The position numbers and the translations under genes were made by a program. From assembly GCA_963741305.1 (NCBI GenBank), contig CAVUHL010000003.1, forward strand, positions 8,246,001 to 8,310,000: DNA of 64,000 bases, read 5' to 3'. Numbering within the stretch: position 1 is the first letter of the stretch; every line of letters starts with the position of its first letter. Positions 32,695-40,805 of this stretch are shown here, piece by piece. Source of the stretch: DATMER01 sp963741305. GTDB taxonomy: Bacteria; Acidobacteriota; Thermoanaerobaculia; Multivoradales; UBA5704. The notes beneath the pieces were generated by a model, which searched no databases, was not told the origin of the DNA, and was given only the letters and a program-made list of their open reading frames with translations.

Positions 32695-32723
32695 AGTATC
32701 TTTAGATGTTCGAATACTGTCAA
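32695..32723 (-). promoter_or_regulatory. Sigma70-type promoter of the lanthipeptide operon
   Basis: On the minus strand a perfect ttgaca (32723-32718), a 17 bp spacer and gatact (32700-32695) form a good promoter. Transcription would start near 32688, leaving a leader of about 33 bases that contains the agaggagg site and the proposed CTG start of lanM. Confidence 0.72.
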
Positions 32724-32757
32724 GCTAGTGCCCTGTCACGCCGGAAAGAAGATCCTC

Positions 32758-32814
32758 TGTGGGCACCTCTTGTGGGTGCCCTTCCGGAGGGCGGCCACAA
32801 GGGCCGCCCCTACA
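32758..32814. repeat. Palindromic REP-like element, copy 2
   Basis: Same element as at 16832 and 40086, here in the opposite orientation (tgtgggcacctcttgtgg through ggccgcccctaca). It separates the lanM promoter from the end of the convergently positioned transcript of the transpeptidase gene. The rest of 32724-32840 holds no gene. Confidence 0.85.
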
Positions 32815-32840
32815 TTGAGATTTGATAGGGCTCTAAGGTA

Positions 32841-34493
32841 CTAGCGGGCTGCCCGCACATCCCCCCGGAGCGCCGGCAGATCCAGCGGCACGACCGGCTC
32901 CTGCGCCAGGGCGGCGGCGAGCTTCTGGTCGTGGCCGTAGACGTCCTTGCGGAAGTGGATCACGCCGTTGTCCTCCACCCAGGCGGTGAAGTAGAGGATG
33001 TGCACCGGCAGCTTCTTGGGCAGCTTCACCGTGCGGTGCTCTCCCGAGAGGATGGCCTCGCGCACCTTCGTGCCTCCCCATTCCGGCTTGTCGCGGAGGA
33101 GATACTCGGCGAACTGCACCGGCCGCTCGAGGCGGATGCAGCCGTGGCTGAAGTCCCGCTCCTCCCGCGAGAAGAGGTGATCGGCGGGCGAGTCGTGCAG
33201 GTAGACGTCGTGCTCGTTCGGGAACATGAACTTGACCTGGCCTAGCGGGTTGTCCGGGCCGGACCGCTGCTTGAGGCGCTGGTTGGCGCCCTCTCCCACC
33301 CATTCCATGTTGTTGCGCGCCAGGTAGGAAGGATCGCTCGCCAGCTTGGGGAGGATCTCCTCCTCGGTGATGCCGGAAGGGATGTTCCACTCCGGATTCA
33401 GCTCCATGTACTCCATCATGTCGCTGAACACCGGCGTCTGGCTCTGCTGCTTGCCCACGACCACGGCCATGTCGATCGCCTTGCGCCCCTCGTCGTAAAG
33501 CTCCATCCGGTACTCGGGGACGTTGACCCAGACGTAGCTGTCGCCGAGGGTGCTGGGCAGCCAGCGCCAGCGCTCCAGGTTGATCTCGATCTGCTGGATG
33601 CGCTCCTGGACCGGCACGTTGAGCTCGGCAACCGTGTCCTCGCCAAGCTTGCCGTCGGCCTCCAAGCCGTGCCGCTGCTGGAAGCGGGCGACCGCCTTGG
33701 CCACGGCGTCGTCGAAGACGGGCGCGGGCTGCTGGCCCTCCGGGACCGGGGGCAGATCCCCCTCCGCGATGAGCCGGTTGCGCAGGGCGAGTACGCCAGC
33801 CCCGCGGGCTCCTTTCTCCAAGTCCTCGGGGACCTTTTGCCAGCCGCCGCGGTTCGCGATCTCCCGGTAGCGGGTGAGCGCGTCGCGCAGCCGGGCGTAG
33901 CGCGGATTGGGCGGAGCCAGGCTCCGCAGGCTCGCGGCTACGTCCTCTGACTGCAGCGCCTTCTCCAGGCGGGCATCCAGGTCGACGTTGCGCGACTGGT
34001 CCTCCCAATGGATACGGAGCGTCTCGGGCTGCACCCGGCCGATGGCCGTATGGGCGGCGAGCGTGAGATAGACGAAGGTCATCTCCACGTCCAGGTCGGC
34101 CAGCCGGCGCTGGGCCTCGGGAGATTCCAGCGACTTGTCCTCTTTCATCTGGCTCAGAACGCTGGCGAGCCGCTCGCTGTGATAGCGCCGCGGATCGAGC
34201 CCCTCGGTCGCGGCAACGGAGGCGACGGCTTGGGCGAGCTGCTCGGCCTGAGGCCGGGGGCCCTTCACGTCCGACCACGCGGGCTGATACTGGCGCTTCT
34301 GGTAAAAGCGGCGCATCTCCTCCCAGGCGCGCGCCCGTTCCTTCTGCTCCTTGATGGAAGCCGGAAGGGTTTCGGACTCCACGGTCGACCGGATGATCAT
34401 CGCCACCTCGGGTGGCATCGGCTTCTCGCGGCAGCCGGTCAGGAGGAAGACCCCGGCGAGGATGAGAGATAGAGGCAGGGCTCGGAGCTTCAT
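32841..34493 (-). CDS. L,D-transpeptidase lipoprotein, YcbB/LdtD-like
   Basis: A 550-residue lipoprotein (signal and lipobox ILAGVFLLTGC) that would act in the periplasm on peptidoglycan. Residues about 40-250 form the N-terminal helical domain of LdtD-like enzymes. A peptidoglycan-binding domain follows (VFDDAVAKAVARFQQRHGLE, ADGKLGEDTVAELN). The YkuD catalytic domain ends with HDSPADHLFSREERDFSHGC and IRLERP, holding the essential Cys. Such enzymes make 3-3 cross-links between meso-DAP residues. Start MKLRALPLSLILAG gives the lipoprotein signal; longer frames were rejected. Confidence 0.92.
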   Translation of the reverse strand: MKLRALPLSLILAGVFLLTGCREKPMPPEVAMIIRSTVESETLPASIKEQKERARAWEEMRRFYQKRQYQPAWSDVKGPRPQAEQLAQAVASVAATEGLDPRRYHSERLASVLSQMKEDKSLESPEAQRRLADLDVEMTFVYLTLAAHTAIGRVQPETLRIHWEDQSRNVDLDARLEKALQSEDVAASLRSLAPPNPRYARLRDALTRYREIANRGGWQKVPEDLEKGARGAGVLALRNRLIAEGDLPPVPEGQQPAPVFDDAVAKAVARFQQRHGLEADGKLGEDTVAELNVPVQERIQQIEINLERWRWLPSTLGDSYVWVNVPEYRMELYDEGRKAIDMAVVVGKQQSQTPVFSDMMEYMELNPEWNIPSGITEEEILPKLASDPSYLARNNMEWVGEGANQRLKQRSGPDNPLGQVKFMFPNEHDVYLHDSPADHLFSREERDFSHGCIRLERPVQFAEYLLRDKPEWGGTKVREAILSGEHRTVKLPKKLPVHILYFTAWVEDNGVIHFRKDVYGHDQKLAAALAQEPVVPLDLPALRGDVRAAR

Positions 34494-34516
34494 GTCGGCA
34501 GATTCCTTGTAAGAGG

Positions 34517-37108
34517 TCAGGTCTTCATCCCTACGGCCTTCTTCATGGCGACCGTGATGGACTGACGCTCTTTCAAGAAGTCTGCCCACGGATCGGCGTC
34601 GAGGCTTTCGAGCCGCTCCGGGAGGTTCCGGACGGTGTAGGTGTTGGCCCGCACGTCGGTCTCCAGCTCTTCCCAGAAGAGGGGAGTGGAGACCGGCGCT
34701 CCGGGGCGGGCGCGGGTGGAGTAGGCGCCGATCGAGGTGGCGCCGCGGCCGTTGCGCAGGTAGTCGATGAAGATCTTGCCCTTGCGGCTGGCCTTGAGGA
34801 GATTGGCCGTGTAGCGGCCGGGCTCGTCGGCCACGATGCTATCGACCACCGCCTTGGTGAAGGCCTTGACCTCGTCCCAATCGCCGCGGCGGGTGATCGG
34901 CACGCAGACGTGGAGGCCCTTGCCGCCCGTGGTCTTGAGCCAGGTGCGCAACCCCAACCCCTCCAGCTTCTCGCGCACCTTGAGCGTCCCCTCGACCACC
35001 CGCTCCCAGGAGAGCCCCTCGTCGGGATCGAGGTCGAAGACGATGTAGTCGGGCTTCTCGATGTCGTCGACGTGCGCGCCCCAGATGTGGAGCTCGAGCA
35101 CACTCATCTGCACCAGGGAGACCAGGCCGGCGAGCGAGTCCACGGCCCCGTAGGGCTCGGCGTCCGCCCCCTCCTCGACCTTCACCCTCTTGATGGTCGC
35201 GGGGAACTGATCCCCGACGTGCTTCTGGTAGAAGCACTGCTTGCTGTGCCCCGAGGGGCAGCGCACGAAGGTCAGCGGCCGGTTCTTAATGTGGGGGAGG
35301 ATCCAGGCCTCGATGCGCTCGTAGAAGAGGGCCACCTCGCGCTTGGTAATTCCCACGTCGGGGTAGAGGACCCGGTCCGGGTTGGTGAGCTTGACGCCCG
35401 CGATCTCTTTGAGGCCCGCGGGGTCGCGCTCGGGGCCGAGCGGGGGAGTGTCTCCCTTCTTAGCGCGCTTCTTCGCTGGCTTCTTCACGGCCTTCTTCTC
35501 GACTTTCGAGATGGGCTGTTCGACCTCCCGCACGACCTCGTCCGGGGACTTGTCCTCGCGCAACCCCTGGAACGTAGGATGGCGCAGAACGCCGTCGTCC
35601 GTCCACTCGGTGAAGGCGACCTCGGCCACCAGCTTCGGCTCGACCCAGTGGCTGCGGCGGGCCTCGGCGCCTCTCGGGGCTTTCTTGAAGGCCGGCGTCT
35701 TGCGCTCCAGCTTGTCGAGCCTCTTGCGCATGGCGAGGAGGGTCTTGGCGTTGAAGCCGGTGCCCACCTTGCCGGCGTAGACGAGCTCCTTGGCCTCGTT
35801 CACAGCCAGGTGGAGCGCTCCGAAACCGCTGCGGGAGCCCTCGGGATCGGTGAAGCCGACGACCACCATCTCCTGGCGCTTCAGGCACTTGACCTTGACC
35901 CAGTCCTTGCTGCGGCCCGAATGGTAGGGGAGGTCGCTGCGCTTGGAGATGATCCCTTCCAGGCCGTAATCACAGGCATGCTTGTAGAAAGCGTCGCCGG
36001 AGCCCTCGACGTGGTCGCTCAGCCGGATCGTGCCTTCCTTGGGCTGGCCGTCCAGCAGTTTGGTCAGCGCCTCCTTCCTTTGAAGGAGTGGGACGGGGCG
36101 GAGGTCATGGCCGTCCAGGTGGAGGAGGTCGAAGGCGAAGAAGAGGATGTTCTTGCCGCCCTTGCCGAGCGCGTTCTGAAGGGCCTGAAAGCTGGTGGTC
36201 CCGTTGGGGAGGAGGACCGCGGCCTCGCCGTCGAGGAGCGCCTCCTTGGCAGGCAACGCCGAGATAGCCTCGGCCACGGGGCCGAAGAGGTCGGTCCATT
36301 CCTTGCCGTTGCGGGTGATGATGCGGACCTTGCCGTCCTTCAACTCGCAGAGCACCCGGTAGCCGTCGAACTTGAGCTCGTGGAGCCACTCCTCGCCTTG
36401 CGGCGGGTCCGAGACCAGGGTAGCGAGCTGGGGCGCGACCTTCGGCGGAAGCTTCGCCTTACGCGCGCCTTTGGGGAGAGGGGGCGGCGTCTTCTCCTCC
36501 TTTTTGGCGGCCTTCTCCTCGCGGTTCGACTTCCAGACGCGGTCCGGGTTGGCGGCGACCTCTTCCAGGGTGAGCCCGGTGGTCACGCTCGCCGGGTATT
36601 CCTCGACCACGGCATCCCCGCTACCTGGCACGGCGTACTCGTCGCTCTCCTTGAAGAGGAGCCAGTTCTCCTTGTCCTCATCCTTTCCCTGCAGGCGCAC
36701 CAGGTGCCAGCCGCCATGGAGCTTCTCGCCGTCGAGCTGGAACTTGATGTGCCCTTTGCGGTAGGCCTTGACCGGATCGCCGTCCGGAGTCCAGGTGCCC
36801 TGGTCCCAGAGCAGGACCGTGCCGCCGCCATACTGCCCCTTGGGGATGACGCCCTCGAAGTCGCCGTAATCCAGGGGATGGTCCTCGACATGGACCGCCA
36901 GCCGTTTCTCGCCCGGATCGAGGCTCGGCCCCTTGGGCACGGCCCAGCTGCGCAGGACGCCCTCCATCTCCAGGCGGAAGTCGTAGTGCAGCCGGCTCGC
37001 CGCGTGCTTCTGGATGACGAACGAGCTCCCCTTGGCCTTCGCGACCTTGCCTGCCGGCTCGGGGGTCTTCTTGAAATCCCGCTTGCGCTTGTATTCCTGG
37101 AGTGCCAT
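34517..37108 (-). CDS. ligD: Multifunctional DNA ligase D for non-homologous end joining
   Basis: An 863-residue three-domain LigD. The N-terminal phosphoesterase domain (SSFVIQKHAASRLHYDFRLE, HPLDYGDFEGVIPKGQYGGG) trims 3-prime ends. The central ATP-dependent ligase has the nucleotidyl-lysine motif ELKFDGYRVL and GEAAVL, and EGIISKR further on. The C-terminal archaeo-eukaryotic-primase-type polymerase has DYIVFDLDPDEGLSW (catalytic Asp pair) and TTGGKGLHVCVPI. The domain order PE-Lig-Pol is the Pseudomonas-type order. It begins six bases after the Ku stop, so both are co-expressed. Confidence 0.96.
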   Translation of the reverse strand: MALQEYKRKRDFKKTPEPAGKVAKAKGSSFVIQKHAASRLHYDFRLEMEGVLRSWAVPKGPSLDPGEKRLAVHVEDHPLDYGDFEGVIPKGQYGGGTVLLWDQGTWTPDGDPVKAYRKGHIKFQLDGEKLHGGWHLVRLQGKDEDKENWLLFKESDEYAVPGSGDAVVEEYPASVTTGLTLEEVAANPDRVWKSNREEKAAKKEEKTPPPLPKGARKAKLPPKVAPQLATLVSDPPQGEEWLHELKFDGYRVLCELKDGKVRIITRNGKEWTDLFGPVAEAISALPAKEALLDGEAAVLLPNGTTSFQALQNALGKGGKNILFFAFDLLHLDGHDLRPVPLLQRKEALTKLLDGQPKEGTIRLSDHVEGSGDAFYKHACDYGLEGIISKRSDLPYHSGRSKDWVKVKCLKRQEMVVVGFTDPEGSRSGFGALHLAVNEAKELVYAGKVGTGFNAKTLLAMRKRLDKLERKTPAFKKAPRGAEARRSHWVEPKLVAEVAFTEWTDDGVLRHPTFQGLREDKSPDEVVREVEQPISKVEKKAVKKPAKKRAKKGDTPPLGPERDPAGLKEIAGVKLTNPDRVLYPDVGITKREVALFYERIEAWILPHIKNRPLTFVRCPSGHSKQCFYQKHVGDQFPATIKRVKVEEGADAEPYGAVDSLAGLVSLVQMSVLELHIWGAHVDDIEKPDYIVFDLDPDEGLSWERVVEGTLKVREKLEGLGLRTWLKTTGGKGLHVCVPITRRGDWDEVKAFTKAVVDSIVADEPGRYTANLLKASRKGKIFIDYLRNGRGATSIGAYSTRARPGAPVSTPLFWEELETDVRANTYTVRNLPERLESLDADPWADFLKERQSITVAMKKAVGMKT

Positions 37109-37114
37109 GGGCGA

Positions 37115-38005
37115 TCAGGCCGTCTTCCGCTTGGACGCGGTCTTCCTGGCTGCCTTCTTGGCGGGCTTGCGCGCCGGCTTCTTCGCTGCTGCTTTTTTCG
37201 CGGGCTTCCTACCCGGCTTGTCCTCGACGCTCTGCTTGAGCAGCGCCATGAGGTCGACCACCTTGCCACCCGGTTCCGCCTTGGGCTTGGGAGGCGCCTC
37301 GGGCGACTCCTCGAGCTGGCCGGCCTCGACGCGGTCCTTGATCAGCTTCTTGAGGTCCTTGTAATAGTCGTCGCGGTACTTCTCGGGCTCCCAGTCGGAG
37401 ACCATGCCTTCGACCAGGCGCTCGGCCATGTCGAGCTCGCGCTCGGACACCCCCTCCTTGCCTTTGGGGAGGTCGAGCTCGCTCGTCTCGCGCAGCTCGT
37501 GGGCGAAGCGCAGGACGTTGAGCACGATCGCATCCTCGTGGACGAGGACCGCGGCCAGGTACTGCTTGGTGCGGATCACCACCTTGGCGATGCCGACCTT
37601 GTTCGTACGGCGCAGGGTCTCGCGCAGGAGCGCGTAGCTCTTCGCCCCCCTCTTCTCCGGGCCGAGGTAGTAGGGCTTGTCGAAGAAGAGCGGGCTGATC
37701 TCCTCGGCATCGACGAAGTCGAGGATGTCCACCGTCTGCGTCTTCTCGGGGCTGGCGCGCTCGAGGTCCTCGTCGGAGATCACGACGTGCTTGCCCCCCT
37801 CGACCTCATAGCCGCGGACGGTCTCATCCCACGGGACTTCCTTACCGGTCTCCTCGTTGACCCGCTTGTAGCGGAGCCGCGCCATGTTGCGGCGGTCCAG
37901 CATGTGGAAGCTGACGGTCTCCTCGCGCTTTTCAGCCGAGTAGAGCCCCACCGGGATGTTCACGAGGCCGAAGGTGATGCTCCCTTTCCAGATAGATCGC
38001 GCCAT
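37115..38005 (-). CDS. ku: Ku DNA end-binding protein
   Basis: A 296-residue bacterial Ku homodimer subunit that binds double-strand ends and recruits LigD. The N-terminus MARSIWKGSITFGLVNIPVG is diagnostic, with FHMLDRRN, VDAEEISPLFFDKPYYLGPE and KVGIAKVVIRTKQYLAAVL in the beta-barrel core. The C-terminus is a lysine/alanine-rich, histone H1-like tail (PAKKAAAKKPARKPAKKAAR), known in some bacterial Ku proteins to aid DNA threading. It is first in the ku-ligD operon and divergent from fdhD. Confidence 0.96.
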   Translation of the reverse strand: MARSIWKGSITFGLVNIPVGLYSAEKREETVSFHMLDRRNMARLRYKRVNEETGKEVPWDETVRGYEVEGGKHVVISDEDLERASPEKTQTVDILDFVDAEEISPLFFDKPYYLGPEKRGAKSYALLRETLRRTNKVGIAKVVIRTKQYLAAVLVHEDAIVLNVLRFAHELRETSELDLPKGKEGVSERELDMAERLVEGMVSDWEPEKYRDDYYKDLKKLIKDRVEAGQLEESPEAPPKPKAEPGGKVVDLMALLKQSVEDKPGRKPAKKAAAKKPARKPAKKAARKTASKRKTA

Positions 38006-38070
38006 AAATCCTCCCCGGGTGCAAACTTCGCAAAATGTGTGCCGTGCGGGAGGTATGAGAAAGTAGACGC

Positions 38071-38919
38071 ATGCCGCCCCAGCCCAAAACCGGCAAGACA
38101 GGCACCCAGGTCTGGAAAGTCCAGGGAAGACATGCCGAGGTCCGTTCCGATCATCTCGCCACCGAGGAGCCCCTGGAGATCCGCCTCGCCTGGGACGGCG
38201 GCGAGCGCACCGTAGCCGTGACCATGCGCACCCCCGGCAACGACGAGGAGCTGGCCGCTGGCTTCCTGTTCGCCGAAGGGGTGATCGACCGCCGCGAGCT
38301 GATCGTCGGCTTCCGGCGGCCGATCGAATCCGGCGACGCCCCCGAGCCGAACGTCGTGGAGGTCGAGCTGGCGGAGGCGCCCGAGGCCGACCTGCCCAGC
38401 CTGGAACGGCATTTCTTTTCCAGCAGCGCGTGCGGCGTCTGCGGCAAGGCCGGGCTTCAGGCCCTTCAATTGCGAGCGCCTGGGCGTCTTCCTCCCGGTC
38501 CCGAGGTAGACCCGGCGGTGCTCACCTCACTCCCGGACCGCCTCCGCGAGGCGCAGGGGATCTTCGAGGCCACCGGCGGCCTGCACGCGGCCGGGCTCTT
38601 CGATGCCGCGGGCCGGCTCATCGCCCTGCGCGAGGACGTGGGCCGCCACAACGCGCTCGACAAGCTCTTCGGCTGGGCGTTCATGCAGGGCCTCCTCCCC
38701 CTCCACGGCAACCTGGTGCTGGTGAGCGGCCGGTCGAGCTACGAGATCCTCCAGAAGTGCCTCATGGCGGGGGTCCCGGTGGTCTGCGCGGTCTCGGCGC
38801 CGAGCAGCCTGGCGGTCGAGCTGGCCAACCGCTTCGGGATCACCCTTGTCGGCTTCCTGCGGGGCGACCGGTTCAACGTCTACAGCGGTATCGAACGTCT
38901 GCCTGCCGCTGCGGTGTAA
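38071..38919 (+). CDS. fdhD: Formate dehydrogenase accessory sulfurtransferase FdhD
   Basis: A 282-residue FdhD protein that transfers sulphur to the molybdenum or tungsten bis-MGD cofactor of formate dehydrogenases. The catalytic CxxC is in FFSSSACGVCGKAGLQAL at about residue 121. Other conserved blocks are MRTPGNDEELAAGFLFAEGV, GGLHAAGLFDAAG and ALREDVGRHNALDKLFGWA. No formate dehydrogenase gene is in the window, so its client lies elsewhere. It is divergent from ku with 65 bp between starts. Confidence 0.95.
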   Translation: MPPQPKTGKTGTQVWKVQGRHAEVRSDHLATEEPLEIRLAWDGGERTVAVTMRTPGNDEELAAGFLFAEGVIDRRELIVGFRRPIESGDAPEPNVVEVELAEAPEADLPSLERHFFSSSACGVCGKAGLQALQLRAPGRLPPGPEVDPAVLTSLPDRLREAQGIFEATGGLHAAGLFDAAGRLIALREDVGRHNALDKLFGWAFMQGLLPLHGNLVLVSGRSSYEILQKCLMAGVPVVCAVSAPSSLAVELANRFGITLVGFLRGDRFNVYSGIERLPAAAV

Positions 38920-38960
38920 ATCTTTCATGGAAGGATCGGTCTCATCCCCCCGGGCCTCCG

Positions 38961-38977
38961 TGGCATAGAAGCTGCAA
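38961..38977 (+). promoter_or_regulatory. Sigma54-type promoter upstream of a possible small RNA
   Basis: tggcat-agaag-ctgcaa has the invariant GG and GC dinucleotides exactly ten bases apart, as in -24/-12 promoters, and matches the consensus at most other positions. Transcription would begin near 38987. No enhancer-binding protein gene is in the window. Confidence 0.5.
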
Positions 38978-38986
38978 TTTCGCGGT

Positions 38987-39109
38987 GTCGGAGCCTGATC
39001 AGGGTTCGTCCTGATTGGCGCCGGCAACGAGCCTCAACGGGCTTCGCGGCCCTCCCTGAACGGGGAGGCGTTCTGACTCCCTTGATCAGCAAACGCCTCC
39101 CCGCTTTTT
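38987..39109 (+). ncRNA. Candidate small RNA or attenuated 5-prime leader
   Basis: About 123 bases between the sigma54-like promoter and a strong terminator. They contain further stems (atcagg with cctgat near 39000). A 6 bp alternative helix, cctccc (39051-39056) with gggagg (39063-39068), would compete with the terminator's left arm. It matches no RNA family that I recognise. It could be an independent sRNA or a regulated leader of the BON-domain genes that follow. Confidence 0.4.
39061..39109 (+). terminator. Rho-independent terminator directly before the BON lipoprotein gene
   Basis: A perfect 12 bp stem (cggggaggcgtt with aacgcctccccg), a 19-base loop and the tail cttttt make a textbook terminator. 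It ends only five bases before the ATG at 39115, which is unusual for a simple intergenic terminator. Confidence 0.85.
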
Positions 39110-39114
39110 GACTC

Positions 39115-39501
39115 ATGTGGAACTTGCTGCTGGTCCTTATGATTGCCCTGGCGCTCGCCGGCTGCGGGCGTGAGACGCCTGCCGTCCTGGCCACTGAAGA
39201 AGGGCCCGAGACTCAGGCCCCCGCCGCGGCGGAAGTCGGCCAGGCGGTGGAGCCCGCGGAAGAGGTAGAGATAGACGTCGAGGACGCTGCTCTCACGGCC
39301 AAGGTCAAGACGCGGCTGCTGGCGGACTCCCGCGTCGGAGGGCTCGACATCGACGTGGGAGGGCAGAATGGCATTGTGACCCTGAAGGGAAATGTCAAAG
39401 ACGAGCAGGAAAAGGCCGCGGCCGAGGAGGTCGCACGCGCGACCGAGGGGGTCACCGACGTGGTCAACATGATCACCCCAGGCACGGGAGGAACACCATG
39501 A
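39115..39501 (+). CDS. BON-domain lipoprotein
   Basis: A 128-residue lipoprotein: signal MWNLLLVLMIALALAGCGRE with the lipobox LAGC. A low-complexity Glu/Ala/Pro linker follows, then one BON domain (TAKVKTRLLADSRVGGLDID, GGQNGIVTLKGNVKDEQEKA, VTDVVNMI). BON domains bind phospholipid surfaces and help envelope integrity. There is no clear ribosome binding site because the terminator hairpin lies right before the start. The stop overlaps the next start by four bases. Confidence 0.85.
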   Translation: MWNLLLVLMIALALAGCGRETPAVLATEEGPETQAPAAAEVGQAVEPAEEVEIDVEDAALTAKVKTRLLADSRVGGLDIDVGGQNGIVTLKGNVKDEQEKAAAEEVARATEGVTDVVNMITPGTGGTP

Positions 39502-40067
39502 ACCGGAAGATTTCTGTGGCGTTGGCACTCTGGCTGGCCCTTGCGGGCGGCCTGCTGACTGCCTGTGACAAGGACGGGCGCGAGGCTGTGGAGACGGAGA
39601 AGGACGCGCAGGGCAACACCAACATCCATATTGACGGCGACGAGGTCGAGGAGAACCTCGACAAGGCTGGGGATCAGGTCGAGCGCGGGCTCGATCAGGC
39701 GGGCGAGCAGCTAGAGCGCGCCGGAGACGAGATGGCGAAGGGAGCCGAGCAGGTCGGCGCGGCCATCGAGCGCGGTGCCGAGAAGGTCGAGGCCGAGGTC
39801 GGCCCGGTCCTGGACGACGCGGCCATCACCGCTCGAATCAAGGCCAAGCTGATCGCGGATCCCGAGGTCAAATCCTTCCACATCGACGTGGACACGGTCG
39901 ACGGCCGAGTCGCGCTCAACGGCAAGGTCTCCTCGGCGGAGCAGCGCTCCGAGGCCGAGGATCTCGCCCGCGGCACCCAGGGCGTCCGGCAGGTAGTGAA
40001 CCTGATCCAGATTGCGGGGCAGGACGTGCCTCTGCAGACGCCGCCGCCGGCGGGTCCGGCGCAGTAA
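39498..40067 (+). CDS. BON-domain lipoprotein with helical spacer
   Basis: A 189-residue lipoprotein (lipobox LLTACDKDG). A long charged helix with a seven- to eleven-residue rhythm (DKAGDQVERGLDQAGEQLER, AGDEMAKGAEQVGAAIERGA) comes next. One BON domain follows (DDAAITARIKAKLIADPEVK, DGRVALNGKVSSAEQRSEAE, GVRQVVNLI). The helix probably forms a periplasmic stalk. It is co-translated with the preceding lipoprotein through an ATGA overlap, suggesting that the two work together at the outer membrane. Confidence 0.87.
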   Translation: MNRKISVALALWLALAGGLLTACDKDGREAVETEKDAQGNTNIHIDGDEVEENLDKAGDQVERGLDQAGEQLERAGDEMAKGAEQVGAAIERGAEKVEAEVGPVLDDAAITARIKAKLIADPEVKSFHIDVDTVDGRVALNGKVSSAEQRSEAEDLARGTQGVRQVVNLIQIAGQDVPLQTPPPAGPAQ

Positions 40068-40085
40068 AGGACGCCAAGCGTTTCA

Positions 40086-40144
40086 TGTAGGGGCGGCCCT
40101 TGTGGCCGCCCTCCGGAAGGGCACCCACAAGGGGCGCCCCTACA
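40086..40144. repeat. Palindromic REP-like element, copy 3
   Basis: Third copy of the element seen at 16832 and 32758 (tgtaggggcggcccttgtgg through ggggcgcccctaca). It lies 19 bp after the BON-lipoprotein stop and could end or stabilise that message. Confidence 0.85.
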
Positions 40145-40199
40145 GAGGAACGATCAGCAAGGACTTGGCCGCGGTATATGCTCTGCCGCGGCCAGGCCC

Positions 40200-40805
40200 A
40201 TGAACCCCTACATCGAAAGCTTCCTTCCACTCTTTGTGGCGATCAACGCGCTCGGCGTGATCCCCATCTACCTCGCGGTGACCGAGGGCATGACTACCTC
40301 TCAGCGCCGCCGCCTGACCTTCCAGGCCGTGATGACCGCGTCGCTGGTCGCGGTCCTGATCCTCTTTGCAGGACAGCTCATCTTCTCGGCGCTGGGGATC
40401 ACGGTGAACGACCTCCGGGTCGGAGGCGGTCTGATTCTGCTGGTGCTCAGCACGTCGAACCTGATCTTCGGGGACTACCGGCGGCGCGATCCGCGGAAGG
40501 ACGGCGAAGAGGAGGAAGGGGCATCGGTGGGCGTGGTGCCGCTAGGCATTCCGCTGATCATCGGCCCCGCGGCGATCACCTCGGTCCTGGTTTCGCGGGA
40601 GGCCTACGGCTACCTGCCCACGCTCACCTCCCTGGTGGCCAACATGGTGATCGTCTTCCTGGTCCTCGCCTTCAGCCCGTGGCTGGGAAGGATCATGGGC
40701 ACGGCGGTGAGCCAGGCGGTGGGCAAGGTTTCGAGTCTTTTCCTCGCCGCGATCTCCGTCGCCCTCATCCGCGCGGGGATCGTAGGGATGATCCAGGCGC
40801 TATAA
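40200..40805 (+). CDS. MarC family integral membrane protein
   Basis: A 201-residue inner-membrane protein of the MarC (UPF0056) family with six hydrophobic helices. The first segment SFLPLFVAINALGVIPIYLA and the mirror motif GVVPLGIPLIIGPAAITSVL in the second half are the paired signatures of the family, and length is normal. The molecular role of MarC proteins is unsettled; older links to multiple antibiotic resistance are not supported. Its stop is followed directly by a tandem repeat array. Confidence 0.92.
   Translation: MNPYIESFLPLFVAINALGVIPIYLAVTEGMTTSQRRRLTFQAVMTASLVAVLILFAGQLIFSALGITVNDLRVGGGLILLVLSTSNLIFGDYRRRDPRKDGEEEEGASVGVVPLGIPLIIGPAAITSVLVSREAYGYLPTLTSLVANMVIVFLVLAFSPWLGRIMGTAVSQAVGKVSSLFLAAISVALIRAGIVGMIQAL

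Noticed and set aside
38987..39109. Known riboswitch or signal recognition particle RNA in the region before the BON genes
   Set aside because: None of the conserved cores of the common riboswitches or the SRP RNA tetraloop region could be found; it is left as an unclassified candidate.
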